This document shows positions 1-12,150 of a stretch of DNA of 64,000 nt, in pieces. The notes beneath the pieces are model-generated. The model saw only the letters and a program-made list of their open reading frames with translations, had not been told where the DNA came from and made no database searches. The position numbers were made by a program, and so were the translations under genes. Position 1 is the stretch's first letter, and each line of letters begins with the position of its first letter. Source of the DNA: Alnus glutinosa (Eukaryota > Streptophyta > Magnoliopsida > Fagales > Betulaceae); assembly GCF_958979055.1 (NCBI RefSeq), contig NC_084894.1, positions 3,415,001 to 3,479,000 of the forward strand. Reading direction: 5' to 3'.

Positions 1-2396
1 GTTTCTTGCAATAATGAGTCTTTCTCTTTCGTTGTTGTTCACGTGTTTGGCCATTAGTTACCACACGTGAGGGGGCGTGTTAAAGTATCTCACATTACTA
101 AGATTTCTTTTACCTGAACACTTTACAAATCATAATGTCTCATTCTCTTTCAATGTATCTTTTAAAAATGAGTAAGGTTCATAAATTTTCACGTAAATAA
201 ATTTCTTCTCATATTTTTCTGTCTCAGCAATTTAAGCAAAAGAAAATGACCGAGAAATCCGAGTCAAGACAAAGTTCCGAGTTGGACACGGGTGAAGTTA
301 GGGCTTTAACTTTTTCTTTTAACAGTGTCGTCAGTGGGAACACAAAAGGGGAAGTGGGCGGGGGGGGTGTTTGGGTTAATTTTTTTATGCAAATTGTTTG
401 GGTGAGATCATGTAGGTTGTCAGATCTGTGGGTGTCTGTGTGTCTGAGCAGAGGCCAGCATGCACAAGAGAATCCAATGAAGAGGCTCTCGTGCGGGTTG
501 TGATCATTGTCACCTTAGAGAATCTCAAGAAATTTCTCATCATTTTTTTCCCCAACTTTGGTACTTTCTACTCCATACTAATTTTATCAAATTGATTTGG
601 CCCATCAATTAGGATAATATATATATATATATATATATTTTAATTCTGTGTATTAAATTAATAAATGCTTTTTAATAAAATATGCATTTGTTTTTATTCA
701 TTAACATTGGTTGCTCACTGACATAATTTTATTCGATGGAGTCTAACTAGAGAATAAAAGGATGATAAGGATGCTCTATCTAGATTTTTTTAAAGTAATT
801 TTATTTAGATTTTGCCAAAGACATAATCTTGTTTAAGAATTCCAAGCGATATCCAATAAATTAATTAATTTTTTTTTTTAACAACCGAGATCAGGGACGG
901 AATTAAGTGTCGGCCAAAGAGCTATGCATGACTCTCTTGATTTTAATTTTTTTTTTTTTTTTTAAGTTATGCTTAAAAACTAAACTTGACCCCTATCAAA
1001 ATTAAGTTTGGCCCTTATTTATACATAATGTGACCCTCTCAAATTAAAAATTGTGACAATCATGCATGACTAGAATTTTAACAAAATCCTTCTTATTTTC
1101 TTTTACAATCGGCTGGTGAGAACTTAGAACATAATACATGGATGATTAATTTTGTTATATATGGGTCAGGTTCCATGATTCCATCCTAGTACTAATAGAT
1201 CAAATTGCATGCATCTGGAATTCTCGGATTCTTTTTTCTTTTCTTTTCCTCCAATCATGCATGTTCTACAGGGCACTAAAATTCATCTCACTGATAATGT
1301 CTAGAACGTACACTCGGGTCCCGGCCAAAAATAACCTTTTTTTTTCTTTTTTCTTTGCCAGATCAGTGTATGCATTAATTAGTGCATTTTTTTTTTTAAT
1401 TTTTTTGGTCATTTTAGCAGCTAATTAACGTGATGAAATGACTTGAAAAAGTCACATCAATGGGTAATAAAGCAAAGAACTTTGAATATCTCACCGGTGG
1501 AGATTAATTTTAGGAATATACAAATGCAGAAAGAATATGTGAGGGACAGTTTGCATTCATTACAAGTACTCCTCTTCTCAGATGATGGGTTCCCTTTCCC
1601 TTAGATAACCCTTTTTCACATTACTGAGGGCCCTTCTTTGTTGGGAATGATCATATCTGCATGCATGTGCATTCAATCTAGGGTTTCATGAGCATTCCCT
1701 TAGCTTCTTCCACACGGCCTTGACAAAACATAGCTCCTATATATGTGCATGCACGTGCATTTTGTATATATTGTTGGGACACAACAACGGCGTTTTGCTC
1801 GTCATGCTAACGGTTCTTAAAACATGCTTTGTGAAGTGTGACCACAAATATCATGAAAGGTTTTGATTGTCTTTATTAGACACCAATTTATTTTCAGATG
1901 AGATGGTCAAGGACCCAATCCAATATATATATATGTATATATCTTGACAATTATGAGCATATTTTTCGATTAGTACTCAAAAACTCATCAATCCCAACTT
2001 CTTGGAATGATCTGTAATTCATATAGAAATTAAGGATATGATCCAGGAATTAAATGATTGATTAAATCATTTAAAAATATTTTAGCATTCTCCCTCATGT
2101 GTGAGCTCAAACTTCATCTTAATTAATAAATTAATGAATCCCAATAAATGAAATATTTAATTGAATTAAAAGGTGAATGATATATGGATACAAGGTTATC
2201 TTTGTACGTTCTGATAGTCTGATACCATTTAAATCATCACTTATTTCAAAACTTAAGCTGATAAAAAATTATTGTTTATCATTTAAGTAATATTAATTTT
2301 AATATGTATATAATTTTGTACTTCTATCTATAAAAAGGGTTATCATACTAAAAGTCATGGCTCCAGGAGCCCTGATCTCGTCTCTAGGTATATTAA
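1..2396. other. Intergenic, no gene seen
   Basis: AT-rich DNA with poly-T runs and an (AT)n stretch near 619-640. Short open frames such as 246-503 show no domain, codon pattern or splice context that supports a gene. Nothing else recognised. Confidence 0.6.

Positions 2397-2453
<57 letters not shown>
2397..2453. repeat. Compound (AC)n(AT)n microsatellite
   Basis: About 19 bases of AC repeat run directly into about 38 bases of AT repeat. This is a typical plant dinucleotide microsatellite and probably length-polymorphic. Confidence 0.95.
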
Positions 2454-2458
<5 letters not shown>

Positions 2459-3490
2459 AAAGAAAAAGAACATTTTGTAACGAATTATTGTGTCTTTCTT
2501 TTCTTTCTTTTTTTCTCATCGGTACAATATCTCAGAACAGTGTTGATCGATGTTGAAATTTTGGCAACATTCTGAGTCCACTTACTCTAACTGTTTGTTC
2601 ATGTCTATCTTTATCAGCAAATTCGAGACTGATAAAATCCAAGTTAATCCGTGAAGTTAATTTATTTAATATTAATATTAACTTTTATTTTCTAAAAGGA
2701 AAATTGAGGTTGTACTTATTTATCATTTATATTTAACTTCATTTGGAGAGATCAGAGAGCTAGCTAGGGAGACACAGCATTGGAATGAGGGATGATAAAA
2801 TGAATGAATGATGGCACTTTATTTAAGTTATGACAATAATAAGAAACTGTATATGGATTGATGTCTCTCCTAAAGTAAAGACAGCTTCTTTTTCAATTCC
2901 AATGATGTGATATATATCTTATGAAAGAAAACACCGATCACATTACTTTGATTTGTTAAAGTAAATTTATTAACAACAACATTGCTAACTTTTCTAGAAT
3001 CCGAGGTTGCCCCACTTCTAATTCCACAAAGGGTTGATGCATGTTGTCTTCTTTAGCTTTTGGGTCAAACTAGTTACAACCCACAGTAAATATTTGGTGC
3101 ACCCCCCAATTAGCATTTTGATTTATTTGGTGTATTGTAATATGTAATTAATGCTATTTAATTAAGTACACTGCTATATGACTCCCATATGATTTGATGA
3201 TATAATAGTAAAAATCAGTCATGATAAAAAAAAAAAAAAACATTATCCTTATCGTATGACAGTCGTATAACGATCTACTAAATAACATTAACCTACAAAA
3301 ATGTGTAATGCATTAGGGAATTAGCTTGAAACTCACGTCTTAGGCGCGCAACTACCTTGTCCCAAAAAAAAAAAAAACTTGAATATTTCATGGAGAGGCA
3401 AAGGGTTAAAGAAGTGACAACTATTTCCTTCTTTTTTTAATTACCTTAAAAACTTAAAATCATTCTAGACCTTAATGGCTATTAAGTGGT
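2454..3490. other. Intergenic, no gene seen
   Basis: AT-rich non-coding DNA with poly-A runs near 3226-3240 and 3363-3377. No coding or structural feature could be supported. Confidence 0.5.
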
Positions 3491-3871
3491 GTTATAACCC
3501 AGAGAAAAGCGCTAACTACATCTATGATATCACTGCAAAAATGCTAGTCAATTTAGAGTTTTCCTGAAAATATTCCTTATCAAGCTCAATTTCACCTACT
3601 AACATCAAGCCATGTGATACTGGAGTACCGCATGACATGCCTCGTCAAGGATTTAAGGGGAGGTTTGTAACAATCGGGTTCTATATTGGGAAGAGATAAA
3701 TAGCTCACATATAATGAGTGATTCATAAAGATACTTATGGGTACTAAGTCTCACATTGCTTAGTTACTAGGTGAAACTGAACTTTATAAGAGATTTTAGA
3801 GAAACTCTAAATTGACTAGTCATTTTAAGTAATAATACAGATGTGGCTAACACTTTTCCTTCGGTCGTTAC
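3491..3871. mobile_element. Non-autonomous foldback element, about 380 bp
   Basis: The two ends are inverted copies of each other over roughly 75 bp. The left end reads GTTATAACCCAGAGAAAAGC and the reverse complement of the right end reads GTAACGACCGAAGGAAAAG; both then share CTAGTCAATTTAGAGTTT. There is no coding capacity. A related, more degraded copy lies at about 9068-9487. The superfamily is not clear, since target duplications could not be called. Confidence 0.6.
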
Positions 3872-5813
3872 AAGTAAAACTTAAACACCTCTTGTCAACT
3901 TCCTTGCCATAAATCATCTTTAATCGAAATTTAAAATTTGTCTTCTTGTTCCCTTGTATGAATGGATTCGGATCCTTTATAATTAGTTGTCTGAATTGAC
4001 AAGTGCTGCACTCCGAACTGTCCGTAACAAGTGGGCCTTGCATTTGCCCTCTCTGGATAGGTTGTTCAAATTACGTGAAATTCGAACAACAAATTACATG
4101 GAATCATTATTCACAATTAAATTCAAATTGGAGCCTCAATAGATCATCCAACCATATAAAATACAACAAGATTCCCTTCTCTCTCTTTTTGGCCCTCAAG
4201 AAATTAACTAGACTCAATAGCAAGTATTTTGTATTGTTTTTGTCCTTGTTGTACCTATTAATATTGTTAATATTTTATAAGGATGTGAAAAGGCTTAACT
4301 AAAGAGGAATCCCAGGCTTCGCTTTAAAGGGGGTACGTTAAAAGGGTCATAATTGTCCCATTATTTCTGATCAATGTTGAGGCCTAAAGAATCTCTCCTC
4401 GTGGGCTGGGCTGTACAACATATTTATTATTGGGCTCTTAGTGTTAAAAGGTTAGATTCCTTTCTTCTTTCTTTCTTTTCCTTTTCCTTTTCCTTTTTTC
4501 CTTCTTTGTTGATGTCATTATTGTTTTAGAGGCTCATTTTGTTCATCGGTCAATGGATACAAAAGTGAACAAATAGTAGCTACTTTTTCTCAATCCTCCT
4601 GCAAGTTACCATCCATCCCTATCTACCTTTATGATTTATGGATTACTTAATAAGAGGTGATATACATCTTTTTTAAGCCATTCTCTCCTTTCTCCCAATT
4701 TTCAAAATTATTATTGGATCCGTCAGACTCGACTCATGTATATGCGACACGTGACCTTTCAGATTCAATGATAATTTTAAAAAGTGGAGATAATGAGAGA
4801 AGAACCCGAAGAAAAAATGAATCATTTCTCTTCATTGTTACGAGTAGATTCATTATAATTCTTAGCGGGTCGATTAAATAGTATTGATAGGATAAAGCTT
4901 AAGCAAATACGATGTACATTAGAGGGATGGGGTTTGAGCTCACGACCTCCATTACTTATCTAGCTCTAAGGGTTTAATCTAGTAAGAAATAATGAATTTA
5001 ATCATTTAAAATAGCCGGCCGGTGTTCTCTCAAGATTCATATGAAATCACTGAAATCAGGTATCATTTAACCTTGTACTTAGTTGAATTCAATTGAGTTG
5101 CAATTATGTAGAATATTATGTTAACAACAAAAGTTTTCTTCTTAATTATTTGGTGGGAAAGGTGTGATTTATCTTTTAAAAGAAGTAGACCCAAAGATCA
5201 TTTGCAAAATCTGTGCCAGCTTTTGTTTAACTTTGCTTAGGGCTACGCACAAAACAAAGCTGAGAGAAGGGCATCCCGACAGTAGCCCCCCAGCATGTCA
5301 CGATTTATTTTGTAAAAGAAGTAGTTGTCACACTTTAGACTGAAACAGCGTTTGTTCTTGCACTAATTAAACTTTACATCATTAATTTTTTATTCAGCAA
5401 TCTAAATAAAATAACTCTCATCACAATCAATACCTTACTTGGTGTACCCAAAAATAATTTCCAAGTGAATGGGTCTCCCTAGTTCATAATTAGCTTAACA
5501 AGGCTCGTTCCAAACCGGTACTCACAAGCATGCCAAGCGTATAGAAGCGAGCGCAATGGCTTTGAGAATTGAGATAGTACTAACGCCCGCAAAACATCAC
5601 AGCTAGCCATATTAAACGAAGAGATATAATCTTTTATCACCCCAAGACACAATTTTTGACCACCTTGCCCATGTGGCAAGATGGTCCCCCTAGCTAGCTT
5701 TAAGGTTTTGAGATATGGTTCCCAACCAACTTTTCACATAACTATCCTATGTGGCAAGGAATTATTGGATAGTTGTGATTTATTTATTTATTTTCAAAAG
5801 AGAAATAATTAAA
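3872..5813. other. Intergenic, no gene seen
   Basis: AT-rich DNA without supported genes. An open frame of 99 codons at 4003-4302 has low-complexity composition and no recognisable domain, so it was not called. Confidence 0.5.
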
Positions 5814-5927
5814 ACACTCACACTCCACAACAATGACACAACACCAAGGCACAATGGAGTGGGGCCCACACATGGACCTCACTCCATTGTGCCTTGGTGT
5901 TGTGTCATTGTTGTGTAGTGTGAGTGT
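5814..5927. repeat. Near-perfect hairpin (foldback), about 48-bp arms
   Basis: ACACTCACACT at the left pairs with AGTGTGAGTGT at the right, and the arms stay complementary inward (CAACACCAAGGCACAATGG against CCATTGTGCCTTGGTGTTG) to a short GC-rich centre containing GGGGCCCACAC. One extra base in the left arm is the only visible break. The layout resembles the foldback at 35637-35779, with long near-identical arms and a GGGCCC-containing centre. It is probably a young MITE and could fold into a long RNA hairpin if transcribed. Confidence 0.8.
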
Positions 5928-6376
5928 AAGGATCACTCCCCTATCTCTAGGGTTTTTTTTTCCTATAAAAAAATAAAAAAATAAATAAAAATATTGGAGA
6001 GATTCTGACTCAAGCATCAAAGTGTCATCGCCGAAATCCTGGAGATATCATTTTATCTTCTTCCTATTTTGCATGCTTATTCAATTTGGGGATCCGCATG
6101 CGATGAGCCAGTTCTTTAAATACTATTGAACATCCCATGCAAGGTCGGACCTTTGTTATTAGTTGGTATTTTTTGGCAACCCCAAATTTTTTTACGATTC
6201 CTATAAAAACACTATTTTTTTTTTTTTTTTCTATCATGCCCAGTCAACGTTAACTTTTCACTTCCTCTAAACAAATTTAAGACTTTTATACATTTTTATT
6301 TTACATAAACGTGCACGCGCATACACATATAAGGACTATATATCACTACCAAAATACATGACTTTTGTGATTGAGT

Positions 6377-6413
6377 TTTAGTGGCCTTTCAGGCATCCTG
6401 AAAGGCCACTAAA
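6377..6413. repeat. Perfect 17-bp inverted repeat, 3-nt loop
   Basis: TTTAGTGGCCTTTCAGG is followed by CAT and then its exact reverse complement. The flank at about 6343 reads CACTACCAAAATACATGAC, reminiscent of CACTA-type MITE ends, so this may be the subterminal hairpin of a small CACTA-derived element running to about 6530. Confidence 0.7.
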
Positions 6414-8725
6414 CAATAGTTATTTTTGATCTATGGCCCTTTTAGAAGGTCAATAATCATGGAATCAGTAATCCAATGACACGCTACTAATTAGTGGCAT
6501 GTAGTGGCATGTTAAAACGACACACCACTATATATATCTACGTAGGTTCGGAACCTCAAACAAACAAAAAAAAAAATCCCTGTTCCACCTCGGATTCCAT
6601 GTTTAATTTACTATATTACTCTCTGTTCATCCATACCATACAATGATATGATTAGCTAGGTTAGTAAGAAAATATCCTGGACCGAAGAGAGACAGTACTG
6701 AAGGACACAAGTATTTTATCCAAGAGTTCCATGAGCAAAAGGAAAAAGAAAAATGGCTTAATAATTATAAGGCTAGAGTGAAATCATATATTGTTAGTGA
6801 CTAATCTTTTTGATTTAAGGATTAAGGAATTAATCATTCCATATAGATTTAAAACACACTTTACGAAAGAAATCAAGCTCAACTTTTGTATGTTTAGTAC
6901 TTTGAGATTAGTAGTCTTTCCATGCTTGGGTCTATATCATTCACTTTGGAGAAGAGAATATTATTTTGGGATGTTGAACAATTATTTTATTGGGCAAAAT
7001 TTTCTTTCAAACCGGATGAAAATAATCTACTAAATTGACATCCGACATTGTACGTAGCACGTCCTTCTTACGTGCATTTTAATTATCACATACATTTTTA
7101 AAAATGCAAATAAGAACTACATGCTTTAAGAATAAGTGCTAGTTTAATAAATTGTATCGGAGAAAAACTACTATTTTCTTTCCCTTTTGTAGTGAGTTTC
7201 TGCCGTTCCTATAGTTGTATTCTTCGTTTGAAATGGAGAGGATACTATTCCGTTTGCCAAAGGCAACGACAATCACCCTTTGAATGTAGAGGTTGTAAAA
7301 AAAAATAAAAATAAATAATAATAATAATAATAATGTGTGTATATATATAAGTTTCAAGGTTCTAATTAATGGAGGACTGATGACCATGGGAGTGAATATA
7401 TAGTGATCATTATTTATGTTTGCATTATTCCTGCAATCAAATTGTGGTATTCTCTTTTAGCTCTATCATTACTATTGTTGTTTTATCTTTGTTCTTGGGC
7501 TGTGATTTTATGGGCTAAATGTTCTGTTTTGGTTCTTCGTTTATACTCTATTGTCCTTTGTTAAATAATAGGTTATCAATTTTTTCTACAAAAATAAAAT
7601 ATTGGATGAAAAATGTTTGGAATATTACAACCTCTTTTAAACTCACATGACACTTTACATGAGTGTCACGTGGCCTAACATTAGTGAATAAATATTAAGT
7701 AACAAAACTTGACGAGTAAATTTAATTATTTAGTATTTGGCGTGACGGTCCACATTAATGTCATGTAAATTGCCGCGTTATTTTATAAGAAACTTGTAAT
7801 AAAAGATCTGGCATGCAAATGGCTGCCTTTAGTCAACAAATTAATACACGTTTATTCTAGTGGCCAAAATTTTTCTACTAGGACCACGTCTTTAATTATC
7901 CTACAATCAATTTTAAAAATTGTTTAAAGGATAATAAAGTAAGAGGATTCGAACGTGGTAGTGCTTGTCCTCCTTGTCATTTAAACAGATAGGAGTATCT
8001 ATCAAATAATTATTTGAGAATTATTTTTAAAAAAATTATTATTTTATTATTTTTTATTTGAGATTCCTTGTGGTGCATAGGTGAGGGATTAGATTCCTTA
8101 CAATTTTCTACTTGAATTAACAAAAAAATATACCAAAAAGGTATAATATTGAAGCACTCCGGACAATTCGAAGCAGTCTCGGACAGGTAGGTCCTATAAC
8201 CACTCTCTTTGCCCGGGTACTGCTTAGCCCGACGAGACATTAATTTGCATAAAAATAATATTTTTTTAAAAAAAGATGCACATTAATCAGCGCATGCAGC
8301 CACAAGTCTTCGGAACAAAACAATTGAATAACATGTGTTGACAATGAGAGAATAAATAATTATTTATTTGTTAAATAAATTTAAAGAATTGGAGGAATAA
8401 ATGGGATTTAATAAACATGGGTAGAATAGGCAATCCAAAAGTTTATGTTGGGAACAAGACAAATGATAAAGTTCACCAAGGTTGAAAAATTCTCGCAAAC
8501 AGGATTGGGCTCAAGAACAACAATAGTTACTGTAATTTGAAAAATATTAATTAATTCAAGTGTATACAGGAAATTAGTCCATTCCCCACCAATAAAAAGA
8601 AAATTAGTAAATTAAATTACCTTTTCAAAACCCTCGAATCAGTTCTTCCGTTCATCAAATATAAATTATTGCGTGAATTTATAAGTGAATTATAATAAAA
8701 TTTGGTTTTTTACATGATAATTAGG
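6414..8725. other. Intergenic, no gene seen
   Basis: AT-rich DNA with (ATA/AAT)n near 7306-7334. Short open frames at 6791-7033 and 8010-8240 lack domains and were not called. Confidence 0.5.
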
Positions 8726-8740
8726 GCAATGACTCGAAAT

Positions 8741-8848
8741 GTTCCCAATGAGTAGTTCAATCGGCCGGAAACCACGTTTCATGAAGCGGAGGTCACTAGT
8801 TCGAATCCCCCCTCCCCTTCTTGTGTGGACATGTAAAAAAAAAAAGAA
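8741..8848 (+). mobile_element. tRNA-derived SINE, copy 1
   Basis: The element carries an internal polymerase III promoter: box A-like TAGTTCAATCGG at 8753-8764 and box B-like AGTTCGAATCC at 8798-8808, 45 bp apart start to start. It ends in an A-rich tail at about 8835-8845. It is flanked by a 15-bp target-site duplication with one mismatch, GCAATGACTCGAAAT at 8726-8740 and GCAATTACTCGAAAT at 8849-8863. These are the hallmarks of LINE-mediated retroposition. A second copy with the same box spacing is at 56174-56294. Confidence 0.8.
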
Positions 8849-9067
8849 GCAATTACTCGAAATAAAAGATAATGCAAGACAAATAAATATAAAGCAGAAT
8901 AAATAAAGATACAAAAAATTATATGGTTTACTCTATGACTTATATTGACAGGATAAATACATTTTGCTCTTATTTTTTTGGTATGTTTACAATATAAGAG
9001 AATTAGGGTATATAAGAATAATACAAATAGATTTCAACTAATTAACTGATAAACTTAAATTGTAAAT

Positions 9068-9487
9068 AGGTCACAAGCATTAGCCATACCTGCGCTATCA
9101 CTTTAAAAGGACTAGACAATTTAGAGCTTTCCTAAATTCTAGTACCCATGAGTATCTTCAATTATAAATCGCTCACTTTATATATGTGAGCTATTCATCT
9201 CTTTCTAATATGGGACTGGGGTGTTATAAACTCTCCCTTAAACTCCTGACGTCCTTGTCAGGGCCACGTCATGCGATGCTCCAGGACCACATGACTTGAC
9301 GTTACTAAGTGGCCGGCTTTTATACAATTTATAACGGCCCAAGAAAAAGTGCTAGTCACATTTGCACTATAACTCCAAAAGGACTAATCAATGGCTCTGA
9401 TATTATTTGTAATGACCCAAAAAAAAAAATGACTAATCATTTTAAAATAATAACGCATATGTAATTAACGTTTTTCCTTAGGTTGTT
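9068..9487. mobile_element. Degraded foldback element(s), relative of 3491-3871
   Basis: It repeats motifs of the 3.5-kb element: AAAAGGACTAGACAATTTAGAGC on the left, an internal copy with AGTGCTAGTCACATTTGC and CCAAAAGGACTAATCAATG, and a right end with TGACTAATCATTTTAAAATAATAACGC. It looks like two overlapping or nested copies. A central stretch reads GGGACTGGGGTGTTATAAAC. No coding capacity. Confidence 0.5.
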
Positions 9488-10077
9488 CCACCATGACATC
9501 ACTTGTTCTAACATTACTAATAATTCCATGTCACTCATCTTAACGTTAACGTTAACGTTAGCCTGTCATTATTTTCCCGGTTGGCAACGGCAGAGAGCAG
9601 GTGAGCCACCAAATCGGGGGACCGGAGTTTTTTTTTCTTCTTTCCCTCATATTCTGAGGTTAACGAGCGTTAACTGGCGTTGTTTGAAGAACTTTGATCT
9701 CCACCATTGGATCCATAACGGATGATGTACGTGTCACAAATCTAAGAGAAAATGAGAGGAAACAGGACCTATTCAAACGGGAGGGGAGAGCCGCATGCAA
9801 GCAAATCTCAATTGTTTATGTTGAAAATTGAGTTGGCCCACTTTTAGAAGTTTTTTGACTTTAAGGTTTCTATTAGACGTGTAATTTACTTGATTGATTA
9901 AACGAGTTTTGTTGAAGAAAAATGTGTTTTGCATAAAGTCTATATATTTATTGCTTCGTGAAGCCCATTTTATGTTCTCCTATTAAATATACTTTTTAAA
10001 ATTAAGATATAAATATAGTTTATAGCCTATTTTGATTAATAGTCTAATATATATATATATATATATATTTTTGATAT
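9488..10077. other. Intergenic, no gene seen
   Basis: Contains a short GTTAACGTTAACGTTAACG repeat near 9543 and an (AT)n run near 10050. No gene supported. Confidence 0.5.
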
Positions 10078-10196
10078 AACATAAAGATGAAAGTAATTCA
10101 GTGTTTTATGTTTTGAACTGTTTGTTAATATTTTTTGTTTTGAAAAACAATAAATAAAAAGGGATAATAGAAATGCGTTAGCAAACAATTCAAAAC
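10078..10196. mobile_element. MITE family B, partial copy
   Basis: Contains the family signature TTTTGAACTGTTTGTTAATA and a sister of the AAGTAAAAGTGATTTTGTGTTTT block shared with copies at 19984, 29793, 30378, 37017 and 46274. It abuts an AT microsatellite, so its ends are approximate. Confidence 0.5.
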
Positions 10197-10256
10197 ACAA
10201 AATAAATAACTTAACATGAAATCCACTTAATTCTTATGTCAAATATATATATATAA

Positions 10257-10800
10257 AAGGAGTGTATAAACAGAGCGGTTATAACCTCTTTTAAACCGCA
10301 TAATCGCTTTTGAAGGCAGTTATAAATAACCGCTAACCGCCTAGTTATTTGAAGGCGATTAGCGATTAAAGGGTTTGCGAAAAGCAGTTAATAATCGTTA
10401 ACCGTTTTTCTATATATATATATATTACAAAAAAACACATGGGAGAGGCTGGCATTGTTTTGGTATTTTAAATACCAAAACGACGTTGTTTGGTCATAAA
10501 AGAATATGTTTAATAAACATATGAAGTTTCTAGGGTTTCATACTTAAGTTTCATTTCTCATTCAAAAATTATTAATGTCTTGTACCAAAAGGCAAAATTT
10601 CCAAAAATTATTAAAGTCTTTTTTGAAAAAATTAAAATCCAGCCCAAAACTCAAATAACAATAACTGCTAACCGGTGATTATAAAAATAATCGCTTCCGC
10701 CTAGGCGATTAGTGGTTGCAGTTGGTAAAATGCAATAACCGCCTAGACGGTTAGCGGTTTTAGCCCATAACCACCGGTTATAACTGTTTGTACACCCCTA
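10257..10800. mobile_element. TIR element filled with CGCTAACCG-type subrepeats
   Basis: The left end AGGAGTGTATAAACAG and the reverse complement of the right end, TAGGGGTGTACAAACAG, are inverted copies. Subterminal regions hold many imperfect repeats of AACCGCTAACCG and GCGATTAGCG on both strands. Such subterminal motif arrays are typical of hAT-like non-autonomous elements, where they bind transposase. Superfamily assignment is inference because no clean target duplication was identified. Confidence 0.55.
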
Positions 10801-11590
10801 ATATGTACTTTCGATTATATATTCATCAATTGTATAACTAATCTTTTAGGTCAATAATAATTTAAAGAAAATCTAATTATTAGATAAATTTTTTGTGCTG
10901 ATCGAGATTGTGTGCAGTGAAGAGACCCTCACACGAGAGGGTACTCAGGCTCCACTCTATTAGGGTAGGCGCCCGAACTCCTATTTGAGCGGGATAAGGT
11001 TCAAGTGCTCTCTTATATGAGATTGTCCATCACTTATACACTCGACTTAGATCTATTTGGGTGTAACGCAATGTTATCTCCCTAATAATCATATCTTTAC
11101 ATTTGTTCCTCTCTTTTTTTTTTTTTTTTTTTTCCCAAAATCTATGATTAGTGAATGTAGCAACTAGCAAGGATAGTGTCTTATTCTAATAATTGTAGTA
11201 TATGAGGAATTTAAACCATATGAAAGGAGTAATGGATTAGAATTCTCTTGTCCTTTAAAATATCACGTGATTTTTAGTTGCTTAAAATTTAAGAATAATC
11301 ATCTTAAATTCAATAATAATTTTAAAAAAACACTCTAATCCTCCAAAGCTCGTACAAAAGATTCTCCTTGCAATTACAAACCTTGGCTTAAAAAAAAAGT
11401 GCCGTACTACGAAAATGACACTTCTCCTAACATGAATGAGCCTACCATTTTCTTTTTAGTTCTCACCCGCAGGTAAGAGATCACTTTTCCTTTGGAAAAA
11501 CATTACTTTTCTATTTGTTTTATTATTATTATTATTTTTGTTCGAAAACCAGCAAAAGTTTTCTCCCAAAAGAAATGTTCAAATTCAGCG
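10801..11590. other. Intergenic, repeat remnants
   Basis: 10905-11045 resembles part of 44330-44470 (a GGGTAGGCGCC/GGGTAGGTGTT block and an AAGTGCTCTCTTATATGAG-like block), suggesting an uncharacterised dispersed repeat. No gene seen. Confidence 0.4.
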
Positions 11591-11593
11591 TGA

Positions 11594-11689
11594 CACGTGG
11601 CTAACAATGCTGTCGCTTCCGCACTCTCGTGGTCCCCACCCTCGCGCCACGCGTTTACCGGAGTTAGCCCGTCAAGTGCGTGTCACGTG
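11594..11689. promoter_or_regulatory. Paired G-boxes upstream of NF-YA
   Basis: Two palindromic CACGTG cores (11594-11599 in GACACGTGGC, 11684-11689 in GTCACGTGGG) lie 90 bp apart, about 360-450 bp upstream of the likely NF-YA 5' UTR. In plants these flanks fit ABRE/G-box sites bound by bZIP or bHLH factors. Abscisic-acid or stress responsiveness would be consistent with NF-YA biology but is inference. Confidence 0.5.
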
Positions 11690-12029
11690 GGGTTCAAATA
11701 GTATTTTTTGTTTTTATTTTTTTATTATTTTCTCGCTCTTTTGTCCTAGGTAGCCTTTGCTAACCTCACCCGTGCGGGCCTCTATACCTTTCGCGCCCTC
11801 GCTTTTCCACCGGGAACCTGCTTTCACCGTTTCCTCAATCCCACGTCTGTCACCCAGCCGCCTCCCAACAGAGACAACCCAAAACTGGACGAGCGAGTCC
11901 CCGGTCACCACATCCAGGTGTCGAAGTAACAAAGAATTTAAACAGACGCGGGTCCCACAGTGGTGACGCAGCCTGGGGTGACGCAATCAAAGCCTTGGGT
12001 CTAAGATTTTAAGCCGGCAAAGCCCTTCT

Positions 12030-12150
12030 ATCACTGTTATAATTTCTCTCACAGTGTGTGAGAACTCGGAGAGAAATCGGATTGACCCTTTTGGATTCTC
12101 TCAGATTCTTGAGGACCGAAATTCTAGGGTTTTCTTCTCTCACAGAGCAA
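12030..12150 (+). other. Probable NF-YA 5' UTR exon
   Basis: A TC-rich stretch with AATTCTAGGGTTTTC, typical of plant 5' UTRs, ends at GAGCAA|GTAAGTG with a strong donor at 12151. The first coding exon has an acceptor at 13201-13203 (TTTTCTATCTACAG). The start of transcription is approximate. A 1.05-kb leader intron follows. Confidence 0.55.

Noticed and set aside
8741..8848. Functional tRNA gene
   Set aside because: Boxes A and B are present, but a full cloverleaf cannot be drawn, and the A-rich tail plus target duplication indicate a retroposed SINE.
11714..11986. Overlapping 90- and 69-codon frames on both strands upstream of NF-YA
   Set aside because: A locally GC-rich promoter region gives open frames on both strands; no domain and no splice support.
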